A stretch of 15,629 nt of DNA, from the NCBI GenBank assembly GCA_025453925.1, contig JALOPK010000036.1:1-15629 (forward strand), read 5' to 3'. Position 1 is the first letter of the stretch. Each line of letters starts with the position of its first letter. Origin of the DNA: Candidatus Eiseniibacteriota bacterium. GTDB taxonomy: Bacteria > JAFGKV01. Position numbers and translations under genes: made by a program. Shown here piece by piece: positions 7,070-13,942 of the stretch. Under the pieces are notes generated by a model. That model worked only from the letters and a program-made list of their open reading frames with translations, searched no databases and was not told the DNA's origin.

Positions 7070-8423
7070 GTCGATTACCGCAGGCCCGCTGGAGGGCCGC
7101 GTGGATGCTTTGGGTAGCGATGATCTTGCTCGTGCCCTGGAGGAATTCCGGGCGGTGATGACGCGGGATCATGCCGCGGCGCTGGCCTCGTGCGTTCACT
7201 GCGGCCTCTGCGCGGAAACCTGCCACTACTACCTCGCAACGAGACGGCTTGACGCCATCCCCGCCTACAAGCTGGGGCTTGTCGCCAGCGTGTTTCGCCG
7301 GCATGAAGGCCTCCTGGGCAGGCTAGCACCGGGATGGGCCGGCGCCCGATCGCTGAACCGCGAGACGATCAAGGCATGGATCGATGCCTTGTTCGGGCGC
7401 TGTTCACTCTGCGGGCGATGCGCCCTCAACTGCACGATGGGAATCAACATCACTGCGGCGATTCGTGCCGCGCGGGGGGTGCTGGCGGCTTTGGATCTGG
7501 TGCCTCCCGGCCTGAAGTCAACGGTGGACACCGCCCTGACCAAGGGCAACAACATGGGGATTGCGGAACAGGACTTTGTCGAGACCCTGGCCTGGTTGGA
7601 GAGCGAGATGCAGAGCGAACCGGGGTTCGAGACGGCGGCGATGCCCGTCGAACAGACGGGTCGTTCCCTGCTGTACACCCTGAATCCCCGGGAGGTGATG
7701 TTCTTCCCGCTCTCCATCGTCGCGGCGGCGAAGATCTTCCACGCCGCGGGCGAGAGCTGGACGTTCTCGAAAGACGGGTTCGACGTCACCAACTACGGGC
7801 TCTACGATGGCTCCGACGAACACGCGGGGACCATGTCGAATAGGCTGGTGCAATCGCTGGAACGGCTGAGAGCGAAGACTTTGGTCTTGGCAGAATGCGG
7901 CCACGGCTACAACTCCAACCGCTGGGAAGCCCCGCAGTGGCTTGACCGGCGCTACCCCTTCGAGGTGAAGAGCATCCTCCAGGTGGTCGCCGGCTATCTC
8001 CGGGAGGGGAAGATCAGAGTTGACCCCTCGCGAAACACCCAGCCGGTCACGCTCCACGACCCGTGCAATCTGGTGCGTCTGGGAGGCATCGTGGAGGAGC
8101 AGCGCTATTTGCTGCGCCATGCGGTGAGCGACTTCCGGGAGATGACGCCCAACCGCGAGCACAACTACTGCTGCGGAGGAGGAGGCGGGCAGCTCGCCAT
8201 GACCAACTATGCCGACCGCCGGCTCGAGGCGGGCAAGATCAAGGCAGACCAGATCCGACGAACCGGGGCCAAGATCGTGGCGGTTCCATGCCACAACTGC
8301 ATCGATCAGCTCATGGAACTCAACAAGCACTACCAGCTCGGCGTTGAATTGAAGACGGTCTGCGAACTGGTGGCCAATGCCCTGGTCGTGGAGACTCCCG
8401 CCGTTCTTTCGAAGCCTGCATAG
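7059..8423 (+). CDS. DsrK-like / HdrD-like iron-sulfur oxidoreductase
   Basis: The product is 454 aa. Two [4Fe-4S] ferredoxin motifs, CVHCGLCAETC (45-55) and CSLCGRCALNC (115-125), are followed by CCG-domain sequence. The C-terminal CCG domain is complete: Cys336 in HDPCN, Cys371-Cys372-Gly373, and CHNC (411-414), the catalytic cluster site of HdrB/HdrD/DsrK. The earlier CCG repeat is reduced to LAECGHGYNSN (278-288), the degenerate form I associate with DsrK. The enzyme would reduce or oxidise a disulfide or trisulfide, most likely on the neighbouring DsrC, using electrons from the DsrM-like subunit. ATG 7059 is chosen because gagg lies 5 nt upstream and it overlaps the previous stop in a coupling arrangement. 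The open frame runs further upstream to 6840, but only as an out-of-frame reading of the DsrM-like gene. It is predicted to sit on the cytoplasmic face of the membrane. Confidence 0.88.
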   Translation: MKPESITAGPLEGRVDALGSDDLARALEEFRAVMTRDHAAALASCVHCGLCAETCHYYLATRRLDAIPAYKLGLVASVFRRHEGLLGRLAPGWAGARSLNRETIKAWIDALFGRCSLCGRCALNCTMGINITAAIRAARGVLAALDLVPPGLKSTVDTALTKGNNMGIAEQDFVETLAWLESEMQSEPGFETAAMPVEQTGRSLLYTLNPREVMFFPLSIVAAAKIFHAAGESWTFSKDGFDVTNYGLYDGSDEHAGTMSNRLVQSLERLRAKTLVLAECGHGYNSNRWEAPQWLDRRYPFEVKSILQVVAGYLREGKIRVDPSRNTQPVTLHDPCNLVRLGGIVEEQRYLLRHAVSDFREMTPNREHNYCCGGGGGQLAMTNYADRRLEAGKIKADQIRRTGAKIVAVPCHNCIDQLMELNKHYQLGVELKTVCELVANALVVETPAVLSKPA

Positions 8424-8462
8424 CACGCACACCTGCGTACTCCTCAAGCGGAGAAGCATTCC

Positions 8463-11174
8463 ATGACATCCATGACATCCCGCGATCGTCCGCCGTGGGC
8501 CCTGTCGGCCGAGGATCTCGCCTCGATCCTCGGCACGAATCTGGAGACAGGGCTCCCGCCCGCGGACGCCGCCGTCCGCCTCAGGGAACACGGCCGCAAC
8601 GAGCTGACGGAGCAGAAGGGGCGGGGCCTCTTCATCCAGTTCCTCGGTCAATTCAACAACTTCATGGTGTGGGTGCTCATCGGGGCCGCCCTCGTTGCGG
8701 GCATTCTCCAAGAGTGGGTCGACACCGCGGCCATCATGGTCATTGTCATCCTGAATGCCATCATGGGTTTTGTCCAGGAGCACCGGGCCGAGAAGGCCCT
8801 CGCCGCCCTCCGGCGGCTCTCCAGCCCCGTGGCCAAGGTACGGCGCGGGGGTGCCGCCGTGCAGATTCCGGCCGGAGAAATCGTTCCGGGCGATCTGGTG
8901 GAGTTGGAGGCGGGTGATGCCATACCTGCCGACGCACGAATCACGTCGGCCACCAGCGGGTTTACGGTGCAGGAGGCAAGCCTGTCCGGCGAGTCTCAGC
9001 CCGTTGCCAAGACGGCCGGGGCGCTGGCGCGGGAGGATACTCCCCTGGCGGACCGGCGGAACATGGTGTTCACAGGGACTTCGGCACTGGCGGGCAAGGC
9101 CCGGGCACTCGTCGTCGCCACCGGGATGCAGACGGAACTGGGTCGCATCGCGGGGATGCTCCACGAGGTGGGCCACGAACAGACGCCATTGCAGCGCCGG
9201 CTCGCACGTTTCGGCCGCGTCCTGGTCTACGTGTGCCTGGCACTCGTTTCGGTCATCTTCCTCGTTGGCTGGCTCCACGGAAGACCATTGCTCGACTCAT
9301 TTCTCTCGGCAGTAAGCCTCGCAGTGGCGGTCATCCCTGAAGGTCTGCCGGCCGTGGTGACCATCGCGCTGGCGTTGGGTGTGCATCGCATGGTCCGGCG
9401 CAACGCCCTGGTCCGCAAACTCCCTTCGGTGGAGACCTTGGGCTGCGCGACGGTGATCTGTTCCGACAAGACCGGCACCCTGACCCGCAACGAGATGACG
9501 GTTCAGGCAGTATACACGGGCCATCGGATGATGGAAGTCTCTGGGGTCGGGTATGAACCCGTCGGGGTGTTCTCCACTGACGGCGACCCAGTGGACCCTT
9601 CAGACGACCCTGACCTTCTGCACACCCTTGTGTGCGGCACGCTCTGCAATGGAGCCGGCCTCGCCGAGAAGGACGGCACGTGGCACATCGTCGGTGATCC
9701 CACCGAAGGCGCACTTCTCACGGTCGCAGGCAAGGCCGGTTTTCCCAAGGCCCAGCTTGAGGCGACGCATCCTCTGGTCGAAGAGATTCCGTTTGATTCC
9801 GAGCGCAAGCGAATGACGATGATCCGGCGTTCGGAAGACACCCTGGTAGCCTATGTGAAGGGTGCCCCCGATCTCCTGCTCGAGCACTGTTCCAGGATCC
9901 TGGAGCACGGAGTCATCCGCTCCCTCGATGCCGGCGACCGCGCACGCATCACCGAGGCCAACGCAGTCCTTACGCGTCGAGCCCTCCGGGTGCTATGCGC
10001 CGCATATCGTACCCTGGAAGCTCCGGGGCCTTTCACTGCAGAGGTCGAACATGACCTGGTCTTCGCCGGCCTCCTGGCGATGATCGATCCTCCCCGCGAG
10101 GAGGTGAAGGCCGCCGTCACGCTCTGCAAGGGCGCCGGCATTCGCACCGTAATGATCACGGGTGATCATCAGAACACTGCCGAGGCGGTGGCGAAAGAAC
10201 TGGGGTTCTTTGACGCCGCGTCGTATGCCGTGAGCGGCGAAACCCTTGAACAGATCGACGATGAGGAACTGTCTCGGTCGGTTGACCGTATCACCGTCTA
10301 CGCACGGGTCTCGCCTGAGCACAAACTCCGCATCGTGAGGGCATGGAAGAGTCGAGGGGATATCGTGGCCATGACCGGCGACGGGGTGAACGACGCGCCT
10401 GCGGTGAAGGAGGCGGACATCGGCATCGCCATGGGGATCACCGGCACCGACGTGACCAAGGAAGTTTCCGACATGGTGATCACCGACGACAACTTCGCCT
10501 CTATCGTGTCGGCGGTGGAAGAAGGTCGCGGCATCTACGACAATATCCGCAAGTTCGTGCACTACCTCCTCTCCTGTAACTGCGGCGAAATGCTGGTGAT
10601 GCTGATTTCGTCGCTGGCGGGAACCGCGGTGCCGCTGCTCCCGATCCAGATCCTCTGGGTCAATCTGGTCACCGACGGACTCCCGGCGCTGGCTCTGGGC
10701 GTGGATCCCATCGACCCCCTCGTCATGCGTCGCCCGCCCCGTCCGCCGCAGGAGCCTCTCATCAACCGGCCGACGCTGTGGCTCATCCTCTACCAGGGAC
10801 TGGTCATCGCGCTCTGCACACTGGGTGCGTTCTTCGTTGTGCAGCGCAACGGAGGATCACTCCGTGAGGCGCGCACCGTGGCCCTGGCGGTGCTCGCGGG
10901 TACTCAGCTCTTCCACGCCTTCAATTGCCGGAGCCAGACCGCATCGCTGTTCAAGGTGGGCATCCTCACCAACCGCACGCTGGTGTTCGCCTTCCTGGGT
11001 TCCTTCGTCCTCCAGGTAGCCGTGATCTCATTGCCTGGTGTACGGGACGTGTTCAAGACGCAACCGCTGACGTTTGCGCAGTGGGGGATTGTGATCGTTA
11101 TCTCCTCGATCCCCTTCTGGGCCGGCGAACTCCGCAAGCTCATCGGCCGACGACTGGCCGTAGTGGCCTCGTGA
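8463..11174 (+). CDS. Ca2+-transporting P2A-type ATPase
   Basis: The product is 903 aa, full length. SGES (175-178) is the actuator loop and DKTGTLT (335-341) holds phosphorylated Asp335. KGAPD (466-470) binds nucleotide, and TGD (567-569) and GDGVND (639-644) complete the P domain. Membrane ion ligands match SERCA: Glu293 in PEGLP (M4), Asn706 and Glu709 in SCNCGE (M5), and Asn734, Thr737 and Asp738 in VNLVTDG (M6). The M8 position, glutamate in SERCA, is Gln815 in TQLFHAFN, as in plasma-membrane Ca2+ pumps and several bacterial ones. That argues for one Ca2+ per ATP. Its likely role is Ca2+ export across the cytoplasmic membrane; Mn2+ is possible. ATG 8463 has ggagaa 7 nt upstream; a second in-frame ATG in a tandem atgacatcc repeat lies at 8472. 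The 39-nt gap suggests it belongs to the upstream operon. Confidence 0.93.
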   Translation: MTSMTSRDRPPWALSAEDLASILGTNLETGLPPADAAVRLREHGRNELTEQKGRGLFIQFLGQFNNFMVWVLIGAALVAGILQEWVDTAAIMVIVILNAIMGFVQEHRAEKALAALRRLSSPVAKVRRGGAAVQIPAGEIVPGDLVELEAGDAIPADARITSATSGFTVQEASLSGESQPVAKTAGALAREDTPLADRRNMVFTGTSALAGKARALVVATGMQTELGRIAGMLHEVGHEQTPLQRRLARFGRVLVYVCLALVSVIFLVGWLHGRPLLDSFLSAVSLAVAVIPEGLPAVVTIALALGVHRMVRRNALVRKLPSVETLGCATVICSDKTGTLTRNEMTVQAVYTGHRMMEVSGVGYEPVGVFSTDGDPVDPSDDPDLLHTLVCGTLCNGAGLAEKDGTWHIVGDPTEGALLTVAGKAGFPKAQLEATHPLVEEIPFDSERKRMTMIRRSEDTLVAYVKGAPDLLLEHCSRILEHGVIRSLDAGDRARITEANAVLTRRALRVLCAAYRTLEAPGPFTAEVEHDLVFAGLLAMIDPPREEVKAAVTLCKGAGIRTVMITGDHQNTAEAVAKELGFFDAASYAVSGETLEQIDDEELSRSVDRITVYARVSPEHKLRIVRAWKSRGDIVAMTGDGVNDAPAVKEADIGIAMGITGTDVTKEVSDMVITDDNFASIVSAVEEGRGIYDNIRKFVHYLLSCNCGEMLVMLISSLAGTAVPLLPIQILWVNLVTDGLPALALGVDPIDPLVMRRPPRPPQEPLINRPTLWLILYQGLVIALCTLGAFFVVQRNGGSLREARTVALAVLAGTQLFHAFNCRSQTASLFKVGILTNRTLVFAFLGSFVLQVAVISLPGVRDVFKTQPLTFAQWGIVIVISSIPFWAGELRKLIGRRLAVVAS

Positions 11175-11191
11175 CATCTGGGGGAGAGGAC

Positions 11192-11226
11192 CACCGCCGG
11201 AACGAGTCTTCGTGGCGCCGGCGGTG
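11192..11226. terminator. Strong GC hairpin between convergent genes, no T tract
   Basis: The arms caccgccgg (11192-11200) and ccggcggtg (11218-11226) are a perfect 9-bp inverted repeat. The loop contains a further acga/tcgt stem (11202-11205 with 11210-11213). It begins 17 nt after the ATPase stop and 75 nt past the end of the opposing lipoprotein gene, so it could serve both. Neither strand has a T run after it, so termination by structure alone is uncertain. Confidence 0.45.
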
Positions 11227-11301
11227 CCGGGCGGGGTCCGGCGCACCGTGGCAGTGTGCGGGAGGACGACGCCATTCAGGCCTGATCCTCCCTGACGTCT
11301 C

Positions 11302-11856
11302 TCATGGCTGGATGGTGCCACCCCCGCAGGTGAGATCGTAGGCGTCCCATTCGGCGTTGGCTTCGCCGATGAAGAACCCGTACAATGCTCCGGTGAGGAG
11401 TCCCGGAATGGCGAAGCGGATGTCGTAGCCGACATCGCCTTCCTCACTCAGGGCATTGCAGAGGGCATGGAAGGCCAGGAGGCTGGCCAGTGCTCCGCCC
11501 GCGGCGAGGCCCAGCGTGGTGACCAGCGTGGTCTCCTGGCGCATGAACACCCTGATCTCCCTGACCGAATCGGTGGGTGCGATTCGGAAGTGACCGCTCC
11601 CGAATGACTCCCGGCCTGGCCGCCATATCCCCGGTATCAGGAATGAGGTCGAATCGGGGCGAACGGCCAGCTCCCTGGCGCTCACCTGACACCCCCCAGT
11701 GAACTCCACCCGGAGGTCGCGGCCTTTCGCTCCGTCGTGGAGCTTCTGCAGGTCCTCCGGCCACGACGGGTCGATCGCGTACCGATGAGCCACGGGATGA
11801 GTACAGCCCCCGAGAAGCAGCGCGCTGAGAAGGAGACGAAACGACCCTCGAATCAT
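11302..11856 (-). CDS. Predicted lipoprotein of unknown function
   Basis: The product is 184 aa. The N-terminus MIRGSFRLLLSALLLGGCT is a lipoprotein signal with lipobox LGGC, lipidated at Cys18. Residue +2 is Thr, so outer-membrane sorting is expected. Residues about 35-105 are a polar domain with DLRVEFTGGCQVSARELAVRPDS and predicted strands. Two hydrophobic Gly/Ala-rich stretches follow, about 110-133 and 147-164 (GLLTGALYGFFIGEA), resembling glycine-zipper-type segments. I do not recognise a family. Codons upstream of ATG 11856 stay open to 12105 but give no plausible protein, while ggaggat lies just before this ATG and supports it. It is divergent from another exported protein across 410 nt. 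Confidence 0.72.
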   Translation of the reverse strand: MIRGSFRLLLSALLLGGCTHPVAHRYAIDPSWPEDLQKLHDGAKGRDLRVEFTGGCQVSARELAVRPDSTSFLIPGIWRPGRESFGSGHFRIAPTDSVREIRVFMRQETTLVTTLGLAAGGALASLLAFHALCNALSEEGDVGYDIRFAIPGLLTGALYGFFIGEANAEWDAYDLTCGGGTIQP

Positions 11857-12122
11857 GGGATCCTCCCTTTCGTCAGGGCCTCGCAACCCGTCCCACGCCA
11901 TTCGGCCGCTGCCTGCGGCTCTTCGCACGAGGTCCACCTCACCACAAGGAATGCCACGATCCCTGGGGCTCAAGATCGGCGGGCGTCCGGGCGGACCGGG
12001 CCACCTTCTTGAGCGCGATCGTTTCGACCGATGCTGCTGCCATCCAGCAACGTGCAAGATCGACGGAAGAACGGAAGGGCTGGAGACTCCCGATCCGACT
12101 CCCACCTCTCGACGACTGGTTG

Positions 12123-12151
12123 TTGACAGGGAGCGCCGCGGTTTTGATCTT
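12123..12151 (+). promoter_or_regulatory. Promoter candidate with consensus -35
   Basis: A perfect ttgaca (12123-12128) is followed after 17 nt by gatctt (12146-12151), a 3 of 6 match that keeps the A2 and T6 positions. Transcription near 12158 would give a leader of about 109 nt containing both hairpins at 12185-12251. Confidence 0.35.
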
Positions 12152-12184
12152 GCGCATCGGTCCGGGGCTCTTGCGGCCTGTTCA

Positions 12185-12251
12185 CTGCCAGCCGGAGCTC
12201 ACCCGGGGAGTCCGATGGCAGGCTTCGCACTGAAAGCCGTCACCTGCCATC
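12185..12251 (+). promoter_or_regulatory. Two mutually exclusive hairpins in the 5' leader, abutting the ribosome binding site
   Basis: Hairpin 1 pairs ctgcca (12185-12190) with tggcag (12216-12221), plus cgga (12193-12196) with tccg (12211-12214). Hairpin 2 pairs gatggcagg (12214-12222) with cctgccatc (12243-12251), a perfect 9 bp. Both need bases 12214-12221, so they cannot coexist. The right arm of hairpin 2 ends directly before the agggagga ribosome binding site (12252-12259). A role in controlling translation of the next gene is inferred only. Confidence 0.35.
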
Positions 12252-12266
12252 AGGGAGGAACCACAG

Positions 12267-13628
12267 ATGCGGGGTTCGGTGGTAGTGATACTGCAGCTTT
12301 GTCTAACCCTTACGGCGGCGACTGCCCAGCCCGGGGCTGTCGCGCTGACGGACTCCCTCGGGGTTGAGATCGATGCCTCCGAGCAGGCTCGGTACCACCT
12401 CCTTCCCGATATCGAGGGGTTCGTGTCGGCGCGCCTCGTGGAAACTCCGGAAGGCGGCTATCGCCTGTACTACGTGACCCGCGAACCCCGGGGCGAGCGG
12501 GAACGCGGGATCACCGTCTCACCGCTCGCGTTCGAACATACGCGACGGCACGCGGAACTCGTCGAGCGCTACCTGGCGCTCCGGGAAGCGCCGCCTAGGG
12601 AGCACGGCGAAACGCAGTCATGCGCGCGACACGCCTGTCTGATGCTGGCGGCGCGGGGAGAGTATGCGGCTGCTTCCTGCCTGGCCGATGCGGCGCTGTC
12701 GGAGGGAGACGGCGACAACGAACTCGCCGCCCTCAGAAGCACGACGGAAGAACTCGCCCGGTCCCGGGGCCTCTTCCTGCCGGGGTCGCTCTACGACCGA
12801 AGCGGCCGCACTGAGTTACTGGTGTTCAGCGGCTACTACGGCCTATGGCTTGGCATCGCGACTCCCATCGCCCTGCAGGCGGACAACGGCTCGCAAGTGG
12901 GAGTATCCCTTCTGGTGATCCCGACGGCGTCCGTGCTGCTTGCGAGCCGCGCCACTCGCCGCGCAGACATCGGCGACGGCCGCGTGGGAATGATCATGCT
13001 GGGAGGGCATCTGTGCACCTGGCAAGGTATCGGTTGGGCTGCGTATGCCGATCGGGAAGGACACGAAGTGACGGGCATGGGCGCGCTGGCGGGCCTGGCG
13101 GGAATCGGTGCGGCGACTCTGTTGAGCAAAGGAGTCGACCTGACTCCCGGCCACGCGGAAATCGCCAACTCAGGGCTCCCTTGGGGTGCCTGGCTGGGGG
13201 CAGTGGTCGGAGTGCTGGCCGATCACGAGGACGATGACATGCTTCGCGACATGCTCATCGGCAGCGATGCTGGGGTGCTGGCCTGTTGCCTGGCGGGACG
13301 TGATTCCCCCGTGAGCCGCGCCCGGGTGCGCGTCTGCAATATGGCAGGGGTGCTTGGCGGCGTATGCGGCCTCGGCCTTGATCTCATTCTCGACGTAGAC
13401 GACGAGGACCTGGCGATGAGTCTGGCCGCGGCGGGGAGCCTGGTGGGGCTGTACGTCGGCACGCACGCCACCCGGCACATGGACAGAGCGGAGAGAGTCG
13501 TGGCGGCGGGCCTCCCGGGTCCCGGTAATGCGCGGGCCGGCGCCTCTCTGTCACCACGTCTGTCGGTCTATACGTCGCCGACCCACCCCCACCCCACACC
13601 TTCGCTGGAGGTGTCGCTGCGGTTCTGA
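12267..13628 (+). CDS. Exported protein of unknown function, possibly membrane-associated
   Basis: The product is 453 aa. Residues 1-20 form a signal peptide (cleavage near TATA-Q). Residues 38-105 form a small domain beginning ARYHLLPDIEGFVSARL, with YRLYYV and a charged helix. Residues 118-165 are helical and alanine-rich, with three cysteines. From about 185 to 405 there are repeated Gly/Ala-rich hydrophobic segments with short charged loops such as DHEDDDMLRDM and DVDDEDLAM, suggesting several membrane-spanning pieces. The end is proline/histidine-rich, PTHPHPTP, followed by SLEVSLRF. A terminal phenylalanine is typical of outer-membrane proteins, but the body does not read as a clear beta-barrel. 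I recognise no family. The start is well supported by agggagga 7 nt upstream. It is the divergent partner of the lipoprotein gene. Confidence 0.7.
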   Translation: MRGSVVVILQLCLTLTAATAQPGAVALTDSLGVEIDASEQARYHLLPDIEGFVSARLVETPEGGYRLYYVTREPRGERERGITVSPLAFEHTRRHAELVERYLALREAPPREHGETQSCARHACLMLAARGEYAAASCLADAALSEGDGDNELAALRSTTEELARSRGLFLPGSLYDRSGRTELLVFSGYYGLWLGIATPIALQADNGSQVGVSLLVIPTASVLLASRATRRADIGDGRVGMIMLGGHLCTWQGIGWAAYADREGHEVTGMGALAGLAGIGAATLLSKGVDLTPGHAEIANSGLPWGAWLGAVVGVLADHEDDDMLRDMLIGSDAGVLACCLAGRDSPVSRARVRVCNMAGVLGGVCGLGLDLILDVDDEDLAMSLAAAGSLVGLYVGTHATRHMDRAERVVAAGLPGPGNARAGASLSPRLSVYTSPTHPHPTPSLEVSLRF

Positions 13629-13942
13629 CACGGCGTAGACGCCCGTCCCCTGGCTTCGGATCCCGCGGTGGGCGCGCATCATCACGAATGCATCCGAAGG
13701 CGTAGCGCTCCCGGCCGCACGTGAAATCGCCACGGTTCCAGGCATTCGCACCGTCAGCTTGACTCTGGCCCGAGGCCGCGGGTCCTCGCGATGACCGGAA
13801 TGTCAGTCGCATGGGAGACTTCACGCATACCATCGAAGTCGTATGCGCGGGTTGCTTGTCTTTCCGATCCGTCGAGGCGCGTGCCTGCGTTCGCGACCGC
13901 CGGCAGAAGCCGGCCGTCTCTGGCCGACTCCCGCACCCTTTC
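13629..13942. other. Convergent intergenic region with several inverted repeats
   Basis: These 314 nt hold no supported gene. Inverted repeats include cttcggat (13654-13661) with atccgaag (13692-13699), a 30-nt loop apart, and the overlapping pair at 13817-13847. A short ggcgt/acgcc repeat follows the stop at 13628. None has a T tract. Rho-dependent ends are possible. Confidence 0.45.
13817..13847. terminator. Overlapping hairpins, possible terminator region for convergent genes
   Basis: cgcatac (13824-13830) pairs perfectly with gtatgcg (13841-13847) over a 10-nt loop. gacttc (13817-13822) also pairs with gaagtc (13835-13840), and the two stems interlock. No T run follows on either strand. 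Six- and seven-base stems can occur by chance, so this is a weak call. Confidence 0.25.

Larger units (their letters stand above)
11857..12266. other. Divergent intergenic region between two envelope genes
   Basis: These 410 nt have no supported gene. They hold a promoter candidate for the rightward gene (12123-12151) and a two-hairpin leader (12185-12251) ending at an agggagga ribosome binding site (12252-12259). I found no convincing -35/-10 pair for the leftward lipoprotein gene. Open frames exist here, but their composition resembles random GC-rich sequence. Confidence 0.5.

Noticed and set aside
7518-9278. Long minus-strand open frame (586 codons) opposite the dsrK-like and ATPase genes
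   Set aside because: It spans two well-identified plus-strand genes, shows no recognisable motifs, and its His/Arg/Gly-rich composition is typical of antisense frames in GC-rich DNA.
11857-12367. Open frames in the lipoprotein/exported protein intergenic region, including one of 170 codons
   Set aside because: No ribosome binding site, no domain, biased composition, and one runs into the confidently started gene at 12267.
13817-13847. H-type RNA pseudoknot
   Set aside because: The two stems interlock, but zero nucleotides would have to span a 6-bp stem, so the fold is not sterically likely. They are better read as alternative hairpins.
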